A stretch of 64,000 nt of DNA, taken from Strobilurus pachycystidiatus. Taxonomy: Eukaryota > Basidiomycota > Agaricomycetes > Agaricales > Physalacriaceae. Position numbers and translations under genes: made by a program. Of this stretch, positions 23,945 to 34,711 are shown piece by piece. The stretch is taken from the NCBI GenBank assembly GCA_019915135.1, contig JAHLMK010000024.1, forward strand, positions 372,001 through 436,000. The letters are read 5' to 3'. The notes beneath the pieces are model-generated. The model saw only the letters and a program-made list of their open reading frames with translations. It was not told where the DNA came from and made no database searches. Within the stretch, counting starts at the first letter, position 1. The number at the start of each line of letters is the position of its first letter.

Positions 23945-26186
23945 ATGGCGTCAAATGATCCGCGAGACCCTTATTTACCCCAATCTCCACCGCCTGCTGC
24001 AGTCGCCGACAGCAGGCGGGCCAGCTCGCCCCGGGACATCCAGGATTTTCCCGCCAGCCCGCCGAGATGGACCAGCCCTTTCCAAGGCAACCGACACCCC
24101 TTTACGTCTCTGGAAGGCGACTCTCGCCGCGTAAGCCAAGTTCCCCTCGCGCCGACAGACGACAGACGAGACTCGGATGCAACTCTCAGCAACGAACCTT
24201 ACGACAAGTACACAATGTCTTCCTACCAACATCCCTACGACATTCCACCCCCCGCCAACGCCTATGGTACCCAACCTCCAATGCCAGCCGACGCACCCCG
24301 GCCGCGCCCCCGCCGGAGCGTCAGTTTCGCCCAAAAGCCCGATGTTCTGGAAGCCATTCCCGACGAGGACGATTACGATCCCGAGGCAGAGCGAGCACAG
24401 AAACGGCGGGGAATACCCTCGCAGATGCTCGACCTACACAGCTTGAACCAGAGGACCAGTCCCAGCGACGAGGGAGACGATGATAAATACACCTCTGGCA
24501 ACTCTAACGATCGCCCACTGGTCCGACGGCCGGGATGGAACAGAAAAGACTCTGAATTTTCCAACATTTCCAACAGCTCGGATTTACTAGACCCAGATGA
24601 CCCTCGCGTGACTGGCGTCCATGCTGAACATCTCGAGGATCCCAGAGACATAGAGAAGAACATGCTTCGCCAAATGGACTATCGAAGTCGCCGAAAGCAC
24701 TTGATGCGTGTGAAAATCGAGTTCAACGTTACCTGTATGTACCTCCCGCAAAGGCGTCTACGTTGATTATTGAGCATCTTGCTAGCGATGCTGAATCGAC
24801 AGGAATTCTTGATCAAGCTTGCTCGTGCTCTCATGACCTTTGGCGCACCATCCCACAGGATCGAATCTCAACTGGTCGCTGCCGCTCGCATTCTCGAAGT
24901 CGAAGCCGAGTTTATTCACTTGCCTGGTGTTATAATCTGTTCGTTCGGAGATCAAGAACTGGGCTGCTCTGAGACCCACTTCGTGAAGTGCGGCGGCCGC
25001 CTGTCGCTTGGTGCCTTACACAAAGTTCATCTGATCTACCGCTCTGTTGTCCACGATGAAATCAGTGCCAAAAAGGCTACGGAACAGCTTGAAGAGTTGC
25101 TCAACGCCGCTCCTATGTATTCTATTGCCTTTCGATGCCTGCTAGCTTTCTCTTTGTCTGCTCTGATATGTCCTTTGGCGTTCGGCGGATCGTTCGTGGA
25201 CTTATGGATTGCCGGAACTGGCGCCTTAGCATTGTCGGTTCTGCAGCTATGCGCCACCAAGAGCGCTCTCTATGCCAATGTTTTCGAGTACGCATCTTCA
25301 GTTCACTCTCAATTCACCTGCTGATTGCACGTATCAGGATCACTGCTGCCATCTTCGTTTCGTTCGCTGCTCGTGGTCTCAGTAGCATCCGAAGTCAGAT
25401 ATTCTGCTATACAGCTATCTCTTCTTCGAGCATCATTGGCATTCTTCCGGGCTATCTGATTCGTGAGTATCTTCACTGTTGTTTGGCTGCTTGTCACTGA
25501 CTTTGTCCCCTTCCAGTCAGTAGCTCTCTTGAGTTGGCCTCCAAGAACATCGTATGCGGCAGTGTCAAGATGGTCTACGCGTTGATTTATACGCTTTTTC
25601 TGGTTCGTTCATTTCCCCGCTGATCTCTATCCTGTTCAACACTTTCTCCAGGGATTTGGGCTCCAAATCGGCTCGGACTTCTACCTGCTCTTCGATCGCC
25701 AAAGTCGTCATCACTTGGACACCCTTGCTAGTGCGCTCTCTACCACAGTAGCTCTCACTGGTAGTTGGACAGCCGACAATGGGACCATCAACAACAGTAT
25801 CCCTCTCGTAGGTACCTGGACGTTTACTCACACAGTACCACTCGACCGACAGGATATCATCGAAGCTTGTTATCGACCCAAACGCTTTCCTTGGTATCTC
25901 CAACCATTCCCTACTTGGACTGCATTCATCATTGTTCCTACCTTCTCCCTCCTTTCGTCTCTCGCCAATCTACAGCCCTTGAGAAGCAAGCAACTCCCTG
26001 TCATGGTTATCATCTCTTGCGCATCATACACGTCTAACAAGATCGCCAATCATTATATCTTCAATCGCTCCGATGTTGTGTCTGCCATTGGCGCCTTCAC
26101 TGTCGGTCTTCTTGGAAATGTTTACTCCAGAAGAATGGGCGGAACGGCCTTCACTTCGATGGTGACCGGAGTGCTGTTCTTAGTGC
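23945..26186 (+). pseudogene. ThrE/Prm10-type membrane protein, 3' end removed by insertion
   Basis: Family of multi-spanning putative amino-acid exporters (yeast Prm10, bacterial ThrE; DUF1212). The N-terminus (MASNDPRDPYLPQ) is long, acidic and disordered (23945-24730). After an intron comes the ThrE core: RALMTFGAPSHRIESQL, IHLPGVIICSFGD, then hydrophobic segments (about 25110-25290, 25330-25460, 25570-25620) and a C-terminal membrane half (25910-26186) with SYTSNKIANHYIF and GGTAFTSMVTGVLFLV. The family normally continues with Pro-Ser-Gly and more coding sequence. Here the frame runs into PLE sequence after 26186 and stops about 11 codons later. This copy is therefore 3'-truncated; a second copy starts at 62468. 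Confidence 0.85.
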
Positions 26187-26259
26187 ACGTTTGGGCGGGT
26201 AAAGCGGCGAGTACGGGCTGACGAGCGCGAGATCTAGCGGGTATGGCGATGAAATGGCG

Positions 26260-26310
26260 GCTGCGACGGTGATCCTCCGTTTCGTCTGTGGTTAAGACTC
26301 ATCAGGCAGC
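26260..26310 (-). ncRNA. Type I hammerhead ribozyme (PLE-A)
   Basis: On the minus strand: stem I GCUGC (26306-26310), core CUGAUGA (26299-26305), stem II GUCU/AGAC with a 7-nt loop, GAA core (26281-26283), stem III ACGG/CCGU with a 7-nt loop, then U and C at the cleavage site (C at 26265), then GCAGC (26260-26264) closing stem I. All conserved core bases are present. A short stem III is typical of hammerheads in Penelope-like elements. Confidence 0.9.
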
Positions 26311-26750
26311 GGTCTCCGACCTCAAGATTCACGTTACATAATAGTCCCACGGTCATGGCGACGCGACGCGTCGATGCCAGAGGGTATGTGGTTGCTATTC
26401 TCAGCGGCGGAGCGGGTGCTCGACGGCGCTTGGGAGACTGAGAATAAGATATATCGTTGAGTAGACCGAAAGACACGTCCCTGCTAGGGAAGACGCGACC
26501 CTGAATCGAATAATACACAAGTTCGCGTTATACGGGTCCGGTTATAGTCCATAAAGAACACCGGTCGTATTAACACTTAGAGGATCAAAACATGTAGCTC
26601 TCGTCAGAGAAGGGGCCGAAACCCATACCACACAGATCAAAAGACTAAGTGAATAGCAAACAGAACGAAATATATAATAGAATAACCGGTTTGCGTGAGC
26701 AACTCAAAGAATTTTTACACGAGAACCAACGACGCGCGCTAGAGAGCAAG

Positions 26751-26776
26751 CGGTGGGGGCCGAAAGGCCCCCACCG
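26751..26776. repeat. 11-bp perfect hairpin in PLE-A 3' region
   Basis: Perfect inverted repeat of 11 bp around the 4-nt loop 26762-26765 (GAAA on the plus strand, UUUC in the sense RNA). It lies just past the RT stop. The inverted fragment PLE-E begins at the edge of this loop. Confidence 0.85.
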
Positions 26777-26820
26777 TGCAGATCTCGGTGCGTGGAGGCG
26801 GTTGAGTGTAAAAAACCGGG

Positions 26821-27344
26821 TCAAACTTCTATTGCAGGTGGATCTTGATTGGCTTCAATAGTTGCACGGTTAACTCTGTTAAGCGTGTCACCCAGCGACC
26901 CTGGTTTCTTGAACGATGCAAGGAAGCGATCCTCGGCTCTTCCCAAGCCGGTCTCGTACCATGCATCTCGAAGTGGGCGCCAAATGGGGGCGAAATCTAT
27001 GTCGTCCCATATTGGATTATGGGTGAGCTTCAACACATATAACCGCTGGTCTGAGGGGGCTCCCACCTCGAGAGGCTTACTGGGAGGTCTCAGCTTGAGC
27101 GCCGTTGGGCGTTCTGCGGCATATGACACGGTTGAGAGAACGTCTCGAAGCCATCGCCCTGGGTATCCTCGCGTTCGAAGACGCTGGCAGAATAAAGTCC
27201 TGATCCTTGCAAAGTCCTCGGCTTTGGAAGAGAGTCGAACGTAGCGAATGAGCTCGCCACGAACCCACGAACGTTTGGAAACGTCTGAGTGGCAGGATCT
27301 CCAGGGGATGTAGAGGTATGCATTGAGCACTTTCTGGTACACGC
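26821..27344 (-). pseudogene. PLE-A reverse transcriptase, C-terminal part
   Basis: Continuation of the RT of 39479-40916 after the Ty3 insertion. It encodes AYLYIPWRSCHSDVSKR, GELIRYVRLSS, FARIRTLFCQRLRTRGYP and a roughly 110-residue tail ending at 26821. The RT thumb-like block is typical of Penelope RTs. No GIY-YIG endonuclease motif follows. At 27147 this copy keeps the CGA codon that is a stop in copies B and C. Confidence 0.85.
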
Positions 27345-29023
27345 TGATGTGCAAGTTCGGAATAGACCTCTGAAAAAGGAGCTATCGTCTAACCACACTA
27401 TCAATCCTTATCACAACTTAACACTCCTTGTAAGGGAGATGGGGTGCACAAAGGTTCGAGAGAACAAGGTGCTTTTGGGTAATGGAGAAATAGAGATGTA
27501 TTCCGAATCGCTGTAGTTAAACTACGAGTTGTTTTTGGGGGTGTAGGGATTCTGATCAAAATGACACAAGAAAACCTTGAAGTCGTAGGCCGAACCTCTT
27601 GACGTATGAAGACCTTAAACAGCGCGAGGCAATGTAGCTTCTACCTATCAAGTGCTCTGGTGTACAAGGACTTTGTCTTGGAATCGTCAGGCCGCTACCG
27701 CAGGTTTTACGCCACTGGACTGCTAACGATAAGGACTCCTTCTTGCACTTAAACCAAACTTCTAGTGTCTTGCACCGGGACCAAAGGTTCCGAAAGGTGT
27801 CTCAGACGTTGACAACACTCGTTCAAACTCAACTTATTCCTCAAAGGAAAGTACTTCACGAAATAGCGTGAATGCAGGGCAGAACCACTTGCAAACCGGC
27901 CTTCTTGCGAATACAAGGTTCTAACACCAAGTAGATTCGTTGGTACTCGACTTGGTACGTCGGAATAAGGTTCTTTTGAGTCTTTCAAGGAGCTTGGCAA
28001 CACCTGATGTCTTTAAATCTTGGAAAGGTCTTTGGGGTCTTTGGGGTCTTTGGGTTCTTTGCAGAAATGAGTCGAAACTCGAGATAGATTCACTACAATG
28101 GCTGCGTCTGACTAGCGGCTACTGGAGGGGGCTCTAAGCTACCGAAATATGGGTCCTTTGGGCCCTTTTATACTACTGGTGGTCTCCTACTGAGTAAGCA
28201 TCTATTCTAGGATCGGATACATCGGACATTCGAGTCATACAAATGCTGGGTTCTTATTGGCTATCCCTGGTCAAAACAACTGCGGACAGGCCGCTTGGTC
28301 CTTTAGCCATATACGCCACCTTGGCGGTATGGTATAATCCTTGGGCCCAGGAGATCGAGGTCCGATAAGGACTTCGATCCTTAGGTATCTTTATGATGCA
28401 AGGTCCTACGGACACCTGCTTTCTTGTGGATTGGATGGATGGAGATCGTTAAGAACGTCCTTTCGAGCGCAGACACTACAGAGGAGTGCTTCCTTAAAGT
28501 GGTAATACACCCTGCCTTTGGGGTGGTCCTTGATCGTGGATCATGATCGATCGGCATAGCGGAAGGCGTCGGTTCGGAGTCCTTGACAGCTCCGAAGATT
28601 GTTTCCCCAAAAGGGTTGTGACGTCCTTGAACTATTTCGGGACCTTCCAGGTCTTTGGGTTGAGGTGCGCCGGTCTTGGGTCGCTTTAACTGAACCGCTT
28701 GGAGACCTTGGACCCTCCTTGGGTGCGAATGGTTATAGCACATCGTCTGTAGTACAAGGTACACGCAAAGGTACAGGATCTTGAGAGAGATCCAACGCGC
28801 GGATAAGGATATTCGGATGAAGGTGATCGAAGGTTTCGATCGCGCCTGTCCTAATGGACTTGTTAAGGCGCCTGGACCTTGTCCTGGAGGCTTGCCCGCG
28901 TCAAGACAGTCACTCCTGCGTGCTCTATCCTAAGTACTTGACTGGAGGTTCCTAAGGTCTTTGGGCTATTCAGGAATCGCAAAATTCCCCGTTTCTAGTA
29001 CTGGAATAGTACCCTGCGTATCA
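27345..29023 (-). repeat. 3' LTR of the Ty3 element
   Basis: 1679 bp, nearly identical to 37796-39474. In the sense direction it follows a purine-rich tract. Open frames inside (for example 28381-28764) are shared by both LTRs and show no domain. Confidence 0.93.
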
Positions 29024-29034
29024 TCTCCCCTTGA
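29024..29034 (-). promoter_or_regulatory. Polypurine tract of the Ty3 element
   Basis: On the minus strand a purine run including AAGGGGAGA ends exactly where the 3' LTR begins, the expected plus-strand primer. Confidence 0.75.
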
Positions 29035-29166
29035 CTTATGAAATGTCGTCCGCGACATAGTCCTTGGTGGTTCAGAACCTTTATCCTGGGTACCAGGCCG
29101 TCGTGACGAAGTCCCCTTTTGGTTTCTGTCGCCCGATGGACCCTCTTTTGCCTAACTTCGTTCCAT

Positions 29167-29174
29167 TATAAAAG
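29167..29174 (+). promoter_or_regulatory. TATA box of the antisense gene
   Basis: TATAAAAG 48 bp before the ATG at 29222, on the strand opposite to gag-pol. Confidence 0.5.
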
Positions 29175-29221
29175 GTCCTGGGACTTGTCCCCAGACCTTT
29201 CATTTCTGCCTTTCTTCTATC

Positions 29222-29873
29222 ATGGCTCCCAAAACTTGGACTCCCATCGCAAAACTGCTTCCCACAACGCCGCATGTTCCGTCCGCGAAGGACCTGATCA
29301 CTACGCGCGACCTTGGCGCCGGTCTTGTCGCTTATGCGCTCGACTACGACCCTCCTGCCAACACACCCGACTTCCTTATGTACCTCGGCATGCATCTTAC
29401 GCTCATCATTCCCAAGGTTCATCGTCTGGACCTTAAGAAGGCGTGCTCGAATCCCGACGTGGCACTGGAGATCACCGGCTATGTTGACAAGATCATGGAG
29501 AGAGTCCTTGTGCGTACTCCTTCGCTTTGTTCTTTTCCTGATCCTGACTTCATCCTGTCCTTGTTTTCTTTAGGCCGTCGCCCATGACCTTCGCACCTTT
29601 TCCGAATGGTTCCAAGGTGTCGACGGACATGGCGGTGTTCTTTTTCATTCTTCGCCTCTATGTAGGGATGCTGGTACACCTTCTTGGGATTCACCCTCAG
29701 ACGCCAACACACCACATCGCCCATATTCTTCAACCTTTGGTGAGCAGCTGCAAGAAGGCGTCTAACGCCCCCTTCCCTGATGCTTCGTGCCTTGTCTTGC
29801 TTCCTTATTCTATCCTTAGTTCACAGCTACCTTAGCTACTATTGTAGCCAGCTGGGCACAGAATAAGTCTTAA
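29222..29873 (+). CDS. Spliced antisense accessory gene in the Ty3 element
   Basis: Runs opposite to gag-pol, between pol and the 3' LTR. I traced four exons: 29222-29509, 29574-29616, 29666-29739 and 29820-29873, with GT-AG introns of 64, 49 and 80 bp. Together they give 459 nt with no internal stop: 152 residues beginning MAPKTWTPIAKLLP and ending ATLATIVASWAQNKS. The third exon (MLVHLLGIHPQTPTHHIAHI) shifts to a frame that joins cleanly to the fourth. There is a TATA box 48 bp upstream and an AATAAA-like signal after the stop. No known domain is recognised; it is mostly helical with some hydrophobic stretches. A simpler two-exon model ending at 29765 is also open. Confidence 0.6.
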
Positions 29874-29880
29874 AATAAAA

Positions 29881-29948
29881 AATTTTATAGTCTTTGAATA
29901 AATGGACCGATGTAAATTTTATAGTCTTTGAATAAATGGACCGATGTC
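29881..29948. repeat. 34-bp direct tandem duplication
   Basis: Two adjacent copies of a 34-bp A/T-rich unit starting at 29881 and 29915, each with AATAAA. It lies just past the antisense gene and would duplicate its polyadenylation region. Confidence 0.8.
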
Positions 29949-30066
29949 CCTCTATTCCCTCTTTACTTTTCTGATGACGTCCCCGTCATCTGGTATGGTA
30001 CCTTAGCTTCCTTTGAAGCTATAGGTCATTCCTGGGTGTCCAAGGTTACATAGTTCTTGCAAGGAC

Positions 30067-30829
30067 CGCTCCTTGATCTCCGACCACCATCATCTCCGTT
30101 TTTCCCACGGTGAAAAAAGGCGAGCAGCACATCGAGGGGGGTCGCCGCGCCTCCGTACAGCAGTTCCAGACTGCTCCTTCGGCTTACGACGACCTCAGTC
30201 GACACGGTCCATCGCCGGGGCGTGCAATAGTGGTCAGCACGTCCCGCCGGCGAGCAACACTCTAGACACTCGACGACTTCACCACTACCGATTCCACACC
30301 ACACGCAACCACCTTTCCATAACCGCATCCAAACTCTCCATCACCATCAAAGCTCGTCAGAGCATCGGCCAACTCGCCGTCCAGTGCCTCGACCGTAAGG
30401 CCTGGAATGGGGCCCGGCCGACATGGCTACCGCGAACTGGGTTGTATCCCTAATCCCTGCGCGCAAAAAACGGAAGTGGTGCTCCGAGTACACCCTCGGC
30501 AGGCAGGCATCCAGGCAGAGAGGCACACTGTGGCAGAAATGAGAAGTTGTATCAGTCTGGGTGGGGTTTGAGGGAGACAGAGACGGCGGAGCGGTGAAGG
30601 AGGATGCATTTGTGCTGGATGATTCATCTTTCCACCCTACCCTTTAGTTATGTTCGAGATCTGGGGGAGGCGTCCTAAACGGAAAGCCAGAGCGCAACGC
30701 TCAATGTGCAGAGTAGATTGGACCAATGGTTACGATAGTTACACGTTGTAGACACACATCACAGAGTAGTTAGTCTTACATATACCGAGGTATAATAGAC
30801 TTAAATGGAAAAAAAAAAAAAAAAAAAAA
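30067..30829 (+). mobile_element. Poly(A)-tailed retroposon inserted at the pol stop
   Basis: 763 bp ending in 21 A residues (30809-30829) and flanked by a 16-bp direct repeat (30051-30066 and 30830-30845). This is the mark of target-primed reverse transcription by a LINE-type enzyme. The inside shows no recognisable protein; it may be a 5'-truncated LINE, a SINE or a copied mRNA. It sits in the last codons of pol. Confidence 0.85.
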
Positions 30830-33800
30830 TAGTTCTTGCAAGGACATCTAAGGTCTTCGTGATCGGTTTACTTATGAAGTGTAGTCGATCAAAGAACTGT
30901 TTTCCAAGGTCTATAGGATCTCGTCGCGATACAAAAGGTATTACACGGAACTGAGCTATCTTGTCTTTGTAGATGGTTCCGTCCAACTCGCAGACCACAT
31001 AGTTTCCTGCCGAGGTCCTTGTTACTACCGCGTAAGGTCCCATGAACCTTTCCTTGAACTTCGCATTCATTTCTGATTCGATCCTAGTGTTCCTTACTAG
31101 TACTAGTTCACCAGTTTTGAATTTGTAGCGAGGGATACTGTTCTGGAAGTCCTCTAGGAACTTCGCAGCGGCCTTCTGTTTATTCAGAAGGACCTTTGAC
31201 CTTAGTCTAACAGTATCTTCTTTGTGCTTGATGAGCTGCCTAGCTCGGAAGGCCACAAGGTCCGAATGGGACACCAGTCGGCCTGGTGCTTCGACCAGCC
31301 AAGTCAATTCCTCCAGGTCCATTGGCATGATTGGTTCACAACCGGTTACTGCCTGGAACGCTGAAGTACCTAGACTCCTCTTTATGGTAATGCGCTCTGC
31401 CCAAAGGACCTCATGTAGGAACTCTGGCCATTGCTCGGGTTTACCCCTGCATACCTTGAAGAGAGATTGACGGATATCCCAGTGTCCTCGTTCAACCTTT
31501 CCGTTGGCTTGCTTATTGTACGCCGTGATCAAGATACCGGTAATACCATATTTCTGTTCAATATGTACTAAGGCCTTCTTGATTGCTGGCCCATTGTCGG
31601 TTACAATTTCCTTGATACAACCCCACCTGCATAGAATGTCCTCAAAGATCCATTCTCCCAGTGACTCGGCGGTCTCTTCCTTGAGAGCCCTTGCCTCTGG
31701 CCAACTTGTTAATCCACACCTTGCTACGGTCACAGCATTGAAGCCGGCCCATTTTGAAGGTCGTTTCTTTCGAATGGATTCCTCTCCTGCCTTAGGCATC
31801 CGGAAGGTGTCTATATAAGCCCTTTCGTAGATACCTGGAGTTGAAGTAATTGTTGGTGCAACCTTTATGTTACGTTTCTGGCGTTTCTGGCATAGTACAC
31901 AGGTCCTTACATACCATCGTATGTCGGCCTCCATACCTGGCCACCAGAATCGCTTCATGATGAGTTGTAATACGGAATATTGTCCTTTATGTCCTGCCCG
32001 GTCGTGTAGAGCTTTACAAACCGGGATTCGTTCCTTTGGAAGTAGCACTCGACGGGGGTGGGAGTCCGAATGTGTTCGGTATAACCTTTCATGCTGGACA
32101 AAGAAGTCTTTGCTCCATTTCTCCAAGTCTTCGTCCTCAAGTACATCTTCCGATTGTAAGTAAGGTTGAAGTTTGGGCAAATAGGTCTCCCACAACCGCT
32201 CCCTTTTGCTCTTATTGAGCTCCGGGAACTCCGTGATATGCATCCAGCCTTCGATATCCTTAACATTGACTAGTCCCGAAGTCCTTACCGCTTTAGAAAC
32301 CTTTATATGGTCTGGTAAAGGACTCCGTACTATTTCCTGGAAATAGCCTCCCCTACTGTCGATGTCATTCCTGAAAGTGGCAAAGTCTAACGGCTGCTCC
32401 TCTATAGGCAGACCTTTAGGCTCCTGGTACTCAAAGGTATTGACCTCGTCATCCTCTATGTTTATGTGAGGTCTGGGTACTACTATATCATGCTCTGAAG
32501 CTGGACGGCGACTTAAACCATCCGGGCCATGAACCTTTCCTGGTACGTGTACAAGCGTGAAGTGATACATCAAGATCTCCTCAGCCCACCTTTGCAGGTT
32601 TGCGTTCGCTAAGGAGTCTACGTTGGATAACATGCCCTTGATGTATTTTGCATCTACTTCAATTTCTAGCTTTCTACAACCTAGAAGGTAGTACTTGCAC
32701 GCGGACAGAGCTCTGAAGAGCCCGAATAGTTCTCGCTTGGCTTGCGAGTACCTTGCCTCTCTTTCGTTCAATGTCAGAGACATGAACTTGGCAAAGTATC
32801 GTTTCTTAGGGTCCTTGGGATCTACCTGGGACAGATAGAAACCTACTGCCTGGTAAGAGGTGTCTACCGACAGCGTGATTGGCGTGGACCATTCATAATT
32901 CAGTGGTTTCAGCATCGGACAAGTTCGTATGGCTTCCTTTAAGGTATCCATACTTTCCTGCTCCTCGTCTGTCCATCTGAACTTGGTAATGTCTTTGATT
33001 AACCTGGTCAAAGGTAACGCCTTCTTAGAGTAGTCCTTTACGAATGCTCTGAAGATTCCAGCTGTTCCTAAGAACGAACGGACTTCCGTGAGCGCTTTAC
33101 AAGGGGGCCAATCCGAGATCACCTTAACGCGATCGTCAGCTGGCTTTCTACCTTCGTAGGTACAGACATGTCCCACTACCACAATTTCTTCTGCACAAAT
33201 GATAGCCTTGTGACCAGAAAAGGTCCCTCCGGCATGTTTCATTCGTTGTATGATTCTGTTCATGTTCACAAGGTGTTCCCAAACGAAACGCCTTACTTCA
33301 GGATGACCTGGAAGCGTTTCGTAGGTACCATCAGCTTGTTCATATCGCGTGGCGGGCCCGCGGACGGGCACATCGTCGATATAAGGTCTGGTGAAGGCTG
33401 GTATTTCATCCTTGAGAATCGTTGTAACATCGTCATGAAAGATAGGTACTGAATTAGTCCAGCCCATTGGTAAGGTCTTTAACCTTAACGCTCCGTAAGG
33501 TGTCGAGAAGGTGGTCATATCGCGAGACGCGGTGGCAAGGAGCCGTTCGTCATATCCAACGAACAGATCCAAGGTCCCTCCACAACTTCGTCCTGCAAAG
33601 GACTCCGCTAGTTCCTCCGTGGCTGGAGGTAACCCTGAGTGCGCAATGGTCACCGCATTGAGTGGTTCCAGACTATGCACTAGGCGAAGTTTCTTTCCAT
33701 CCTTCTTAACAACACAAAACCACCTGGAGCGGTATGAGGAGTTCGAAGGCTCATACACGCCCGAGTCTAGTTTGTGTTTGATAATCTTACAGACTTCATC

Positions 33801-34711
33801 GTAGATTCCGGGTGGAATTGGTATATTCCTTAACACCCAAGGTGTGTGTGGTATTACCGGGATATCCACTGGTGGAAAGAACTCTGGTTTGAAGTGTCCT
33901 TTCTCAGATTCTTCCCAGGCAAAGCCCTCGTTCTGGTTACAGAAGATGGAGTCTATAATCCGTCTTTCTGCATCCGTTAGGAAGTCCCCGACGTGGTCGG
34001 CTTGTATCTGTTCCCTCCTTTCGGCAGTATACCTACCTGTGGGTACGAAGGGTGGTGGATCAGGTACTAATTCAGGCATCCCAGCTAGTGGGTCTCCATG
34101 AATGTGGCGCTTGATCCTGAATTCTTCAGGTAAGGTTCCAAGGTGAGCTTTGGTTTTCAAGGCCACTGGCTTGTACTTCTTTCCTATGAATACACCCCTC
34201 TTAGGGATCTGACTTTCCAACCTTAGGAACTCCTGTTGGGCCTCCGCCATGTAATCCTTTGGTAAGGTTACCGACAAGCCCGTAAAGACTTGTTCTAGCT
34301 CCTTTGGTACCCCATAAAAGAGATTCAAAGTCGCAGTAGCGTAGGACTTAAGTTCTTCTTGGTCTTCCGCAATCTGGTTGATATTGAATACCTTGCGAAA
34401 GCCTTGAGTCTTGGTTGGGACCTTTAATAGTCCCGTAGGTGTCACCATATGTTCTGGGACAGTCATAGGTGTCGATGCTTGGTGCACCGGTGCATGCATA
34501 AATGCGTGTTGTTTCCTTAGCCTTTTGGCTGCCTGATGAACCCTATTGGGTGACTTCTTCATGTATAAGGACGTTAAGTCCCCTTCCCCGAAGGTCTCCC
34601 TGTTATCACCAGGTATCCAACTTTGCTTTACTTCGATGTTTCCTTCTGGTGACCTTTCAAGGATCAACACGGCTTCTTCATAGGAATTTCCTACGTCCTT
34701 AGGTTCCCGTG
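30801..34711 (-). CDS. pol: Ty3-type Pol: reverse transcriptase, RNase H, integrase
   Basis: Copies element RNA to DNA and integrates it. The frame overlaps the protease by 20 bp and opens at a -1 frameshift site. RT blocks: RSRWFCVVKKDGKKLRLVHS, FSTPYGALRLKTLPMGWTN, YIDDVPV active site near 33365. RNase H: ITLSVDTSYQAVGFYLSQ near 32860. Integrase: HHCC zinc finger (HDRAGHKG to CVLCQKRQ, about 31980-31870), AYIDTF, IVTDNGPA and NKQANGKVERGHWD as the DDE residues. No chromodomain is seen. The frame now ends in a run of Phe read from the retroposon poly(A); the older stop lies at 30046-30048, so only the last residue was changed. Confidence 0.92.

Larger units (their letters stand above)
23625..26187. 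repeat. Left copy of host direct duplication
   Basis: From 23625 rightward this sequence matches 62148-64000 at a constant offset of 38523 with no mismatch seen in the lines I compared. It starts inside primase exon 1 and runs through the Prm10-like gene to the PLE junction at 26186/26187. Only the first 1.85 kb of the right copy is visible, so the full length of about 2.56 kb is inferred. Confidence 0.85.

Noticed and set aside
26187..26240. Telomeric repeats at the PLE ends
   Set aside because: Some endonuclease-less PLEs carry telomere repeats, but no TTAGGG or CCCTAA run is seen at any junction here.
26234..26518. A 94-codon frame over the ribozyme region, repeated in all PLE copies
   Set aside because: Its repetition only reflects the repeated element; it overlaps the ribozyme and shows no domain.
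26821..27344. GIY-YIG endonuclease after the PLE RT
   Set aside because: The 110-residue tail has none of the GIY, YIG or conserved Arg/Glu motifs, so the element is endonuclease-less.
28381..28764. 127-codon frame inside both LTRs
   Set aside because: Present twice because the LTRs are near identical; no protein family resemblance.
30801..30830. Poly-Phe C-terminus of Pol as a real feature
   Set aside because: It is the retroposon poly(A) tail read backwards; the earlier stop lies at 30046-30048.
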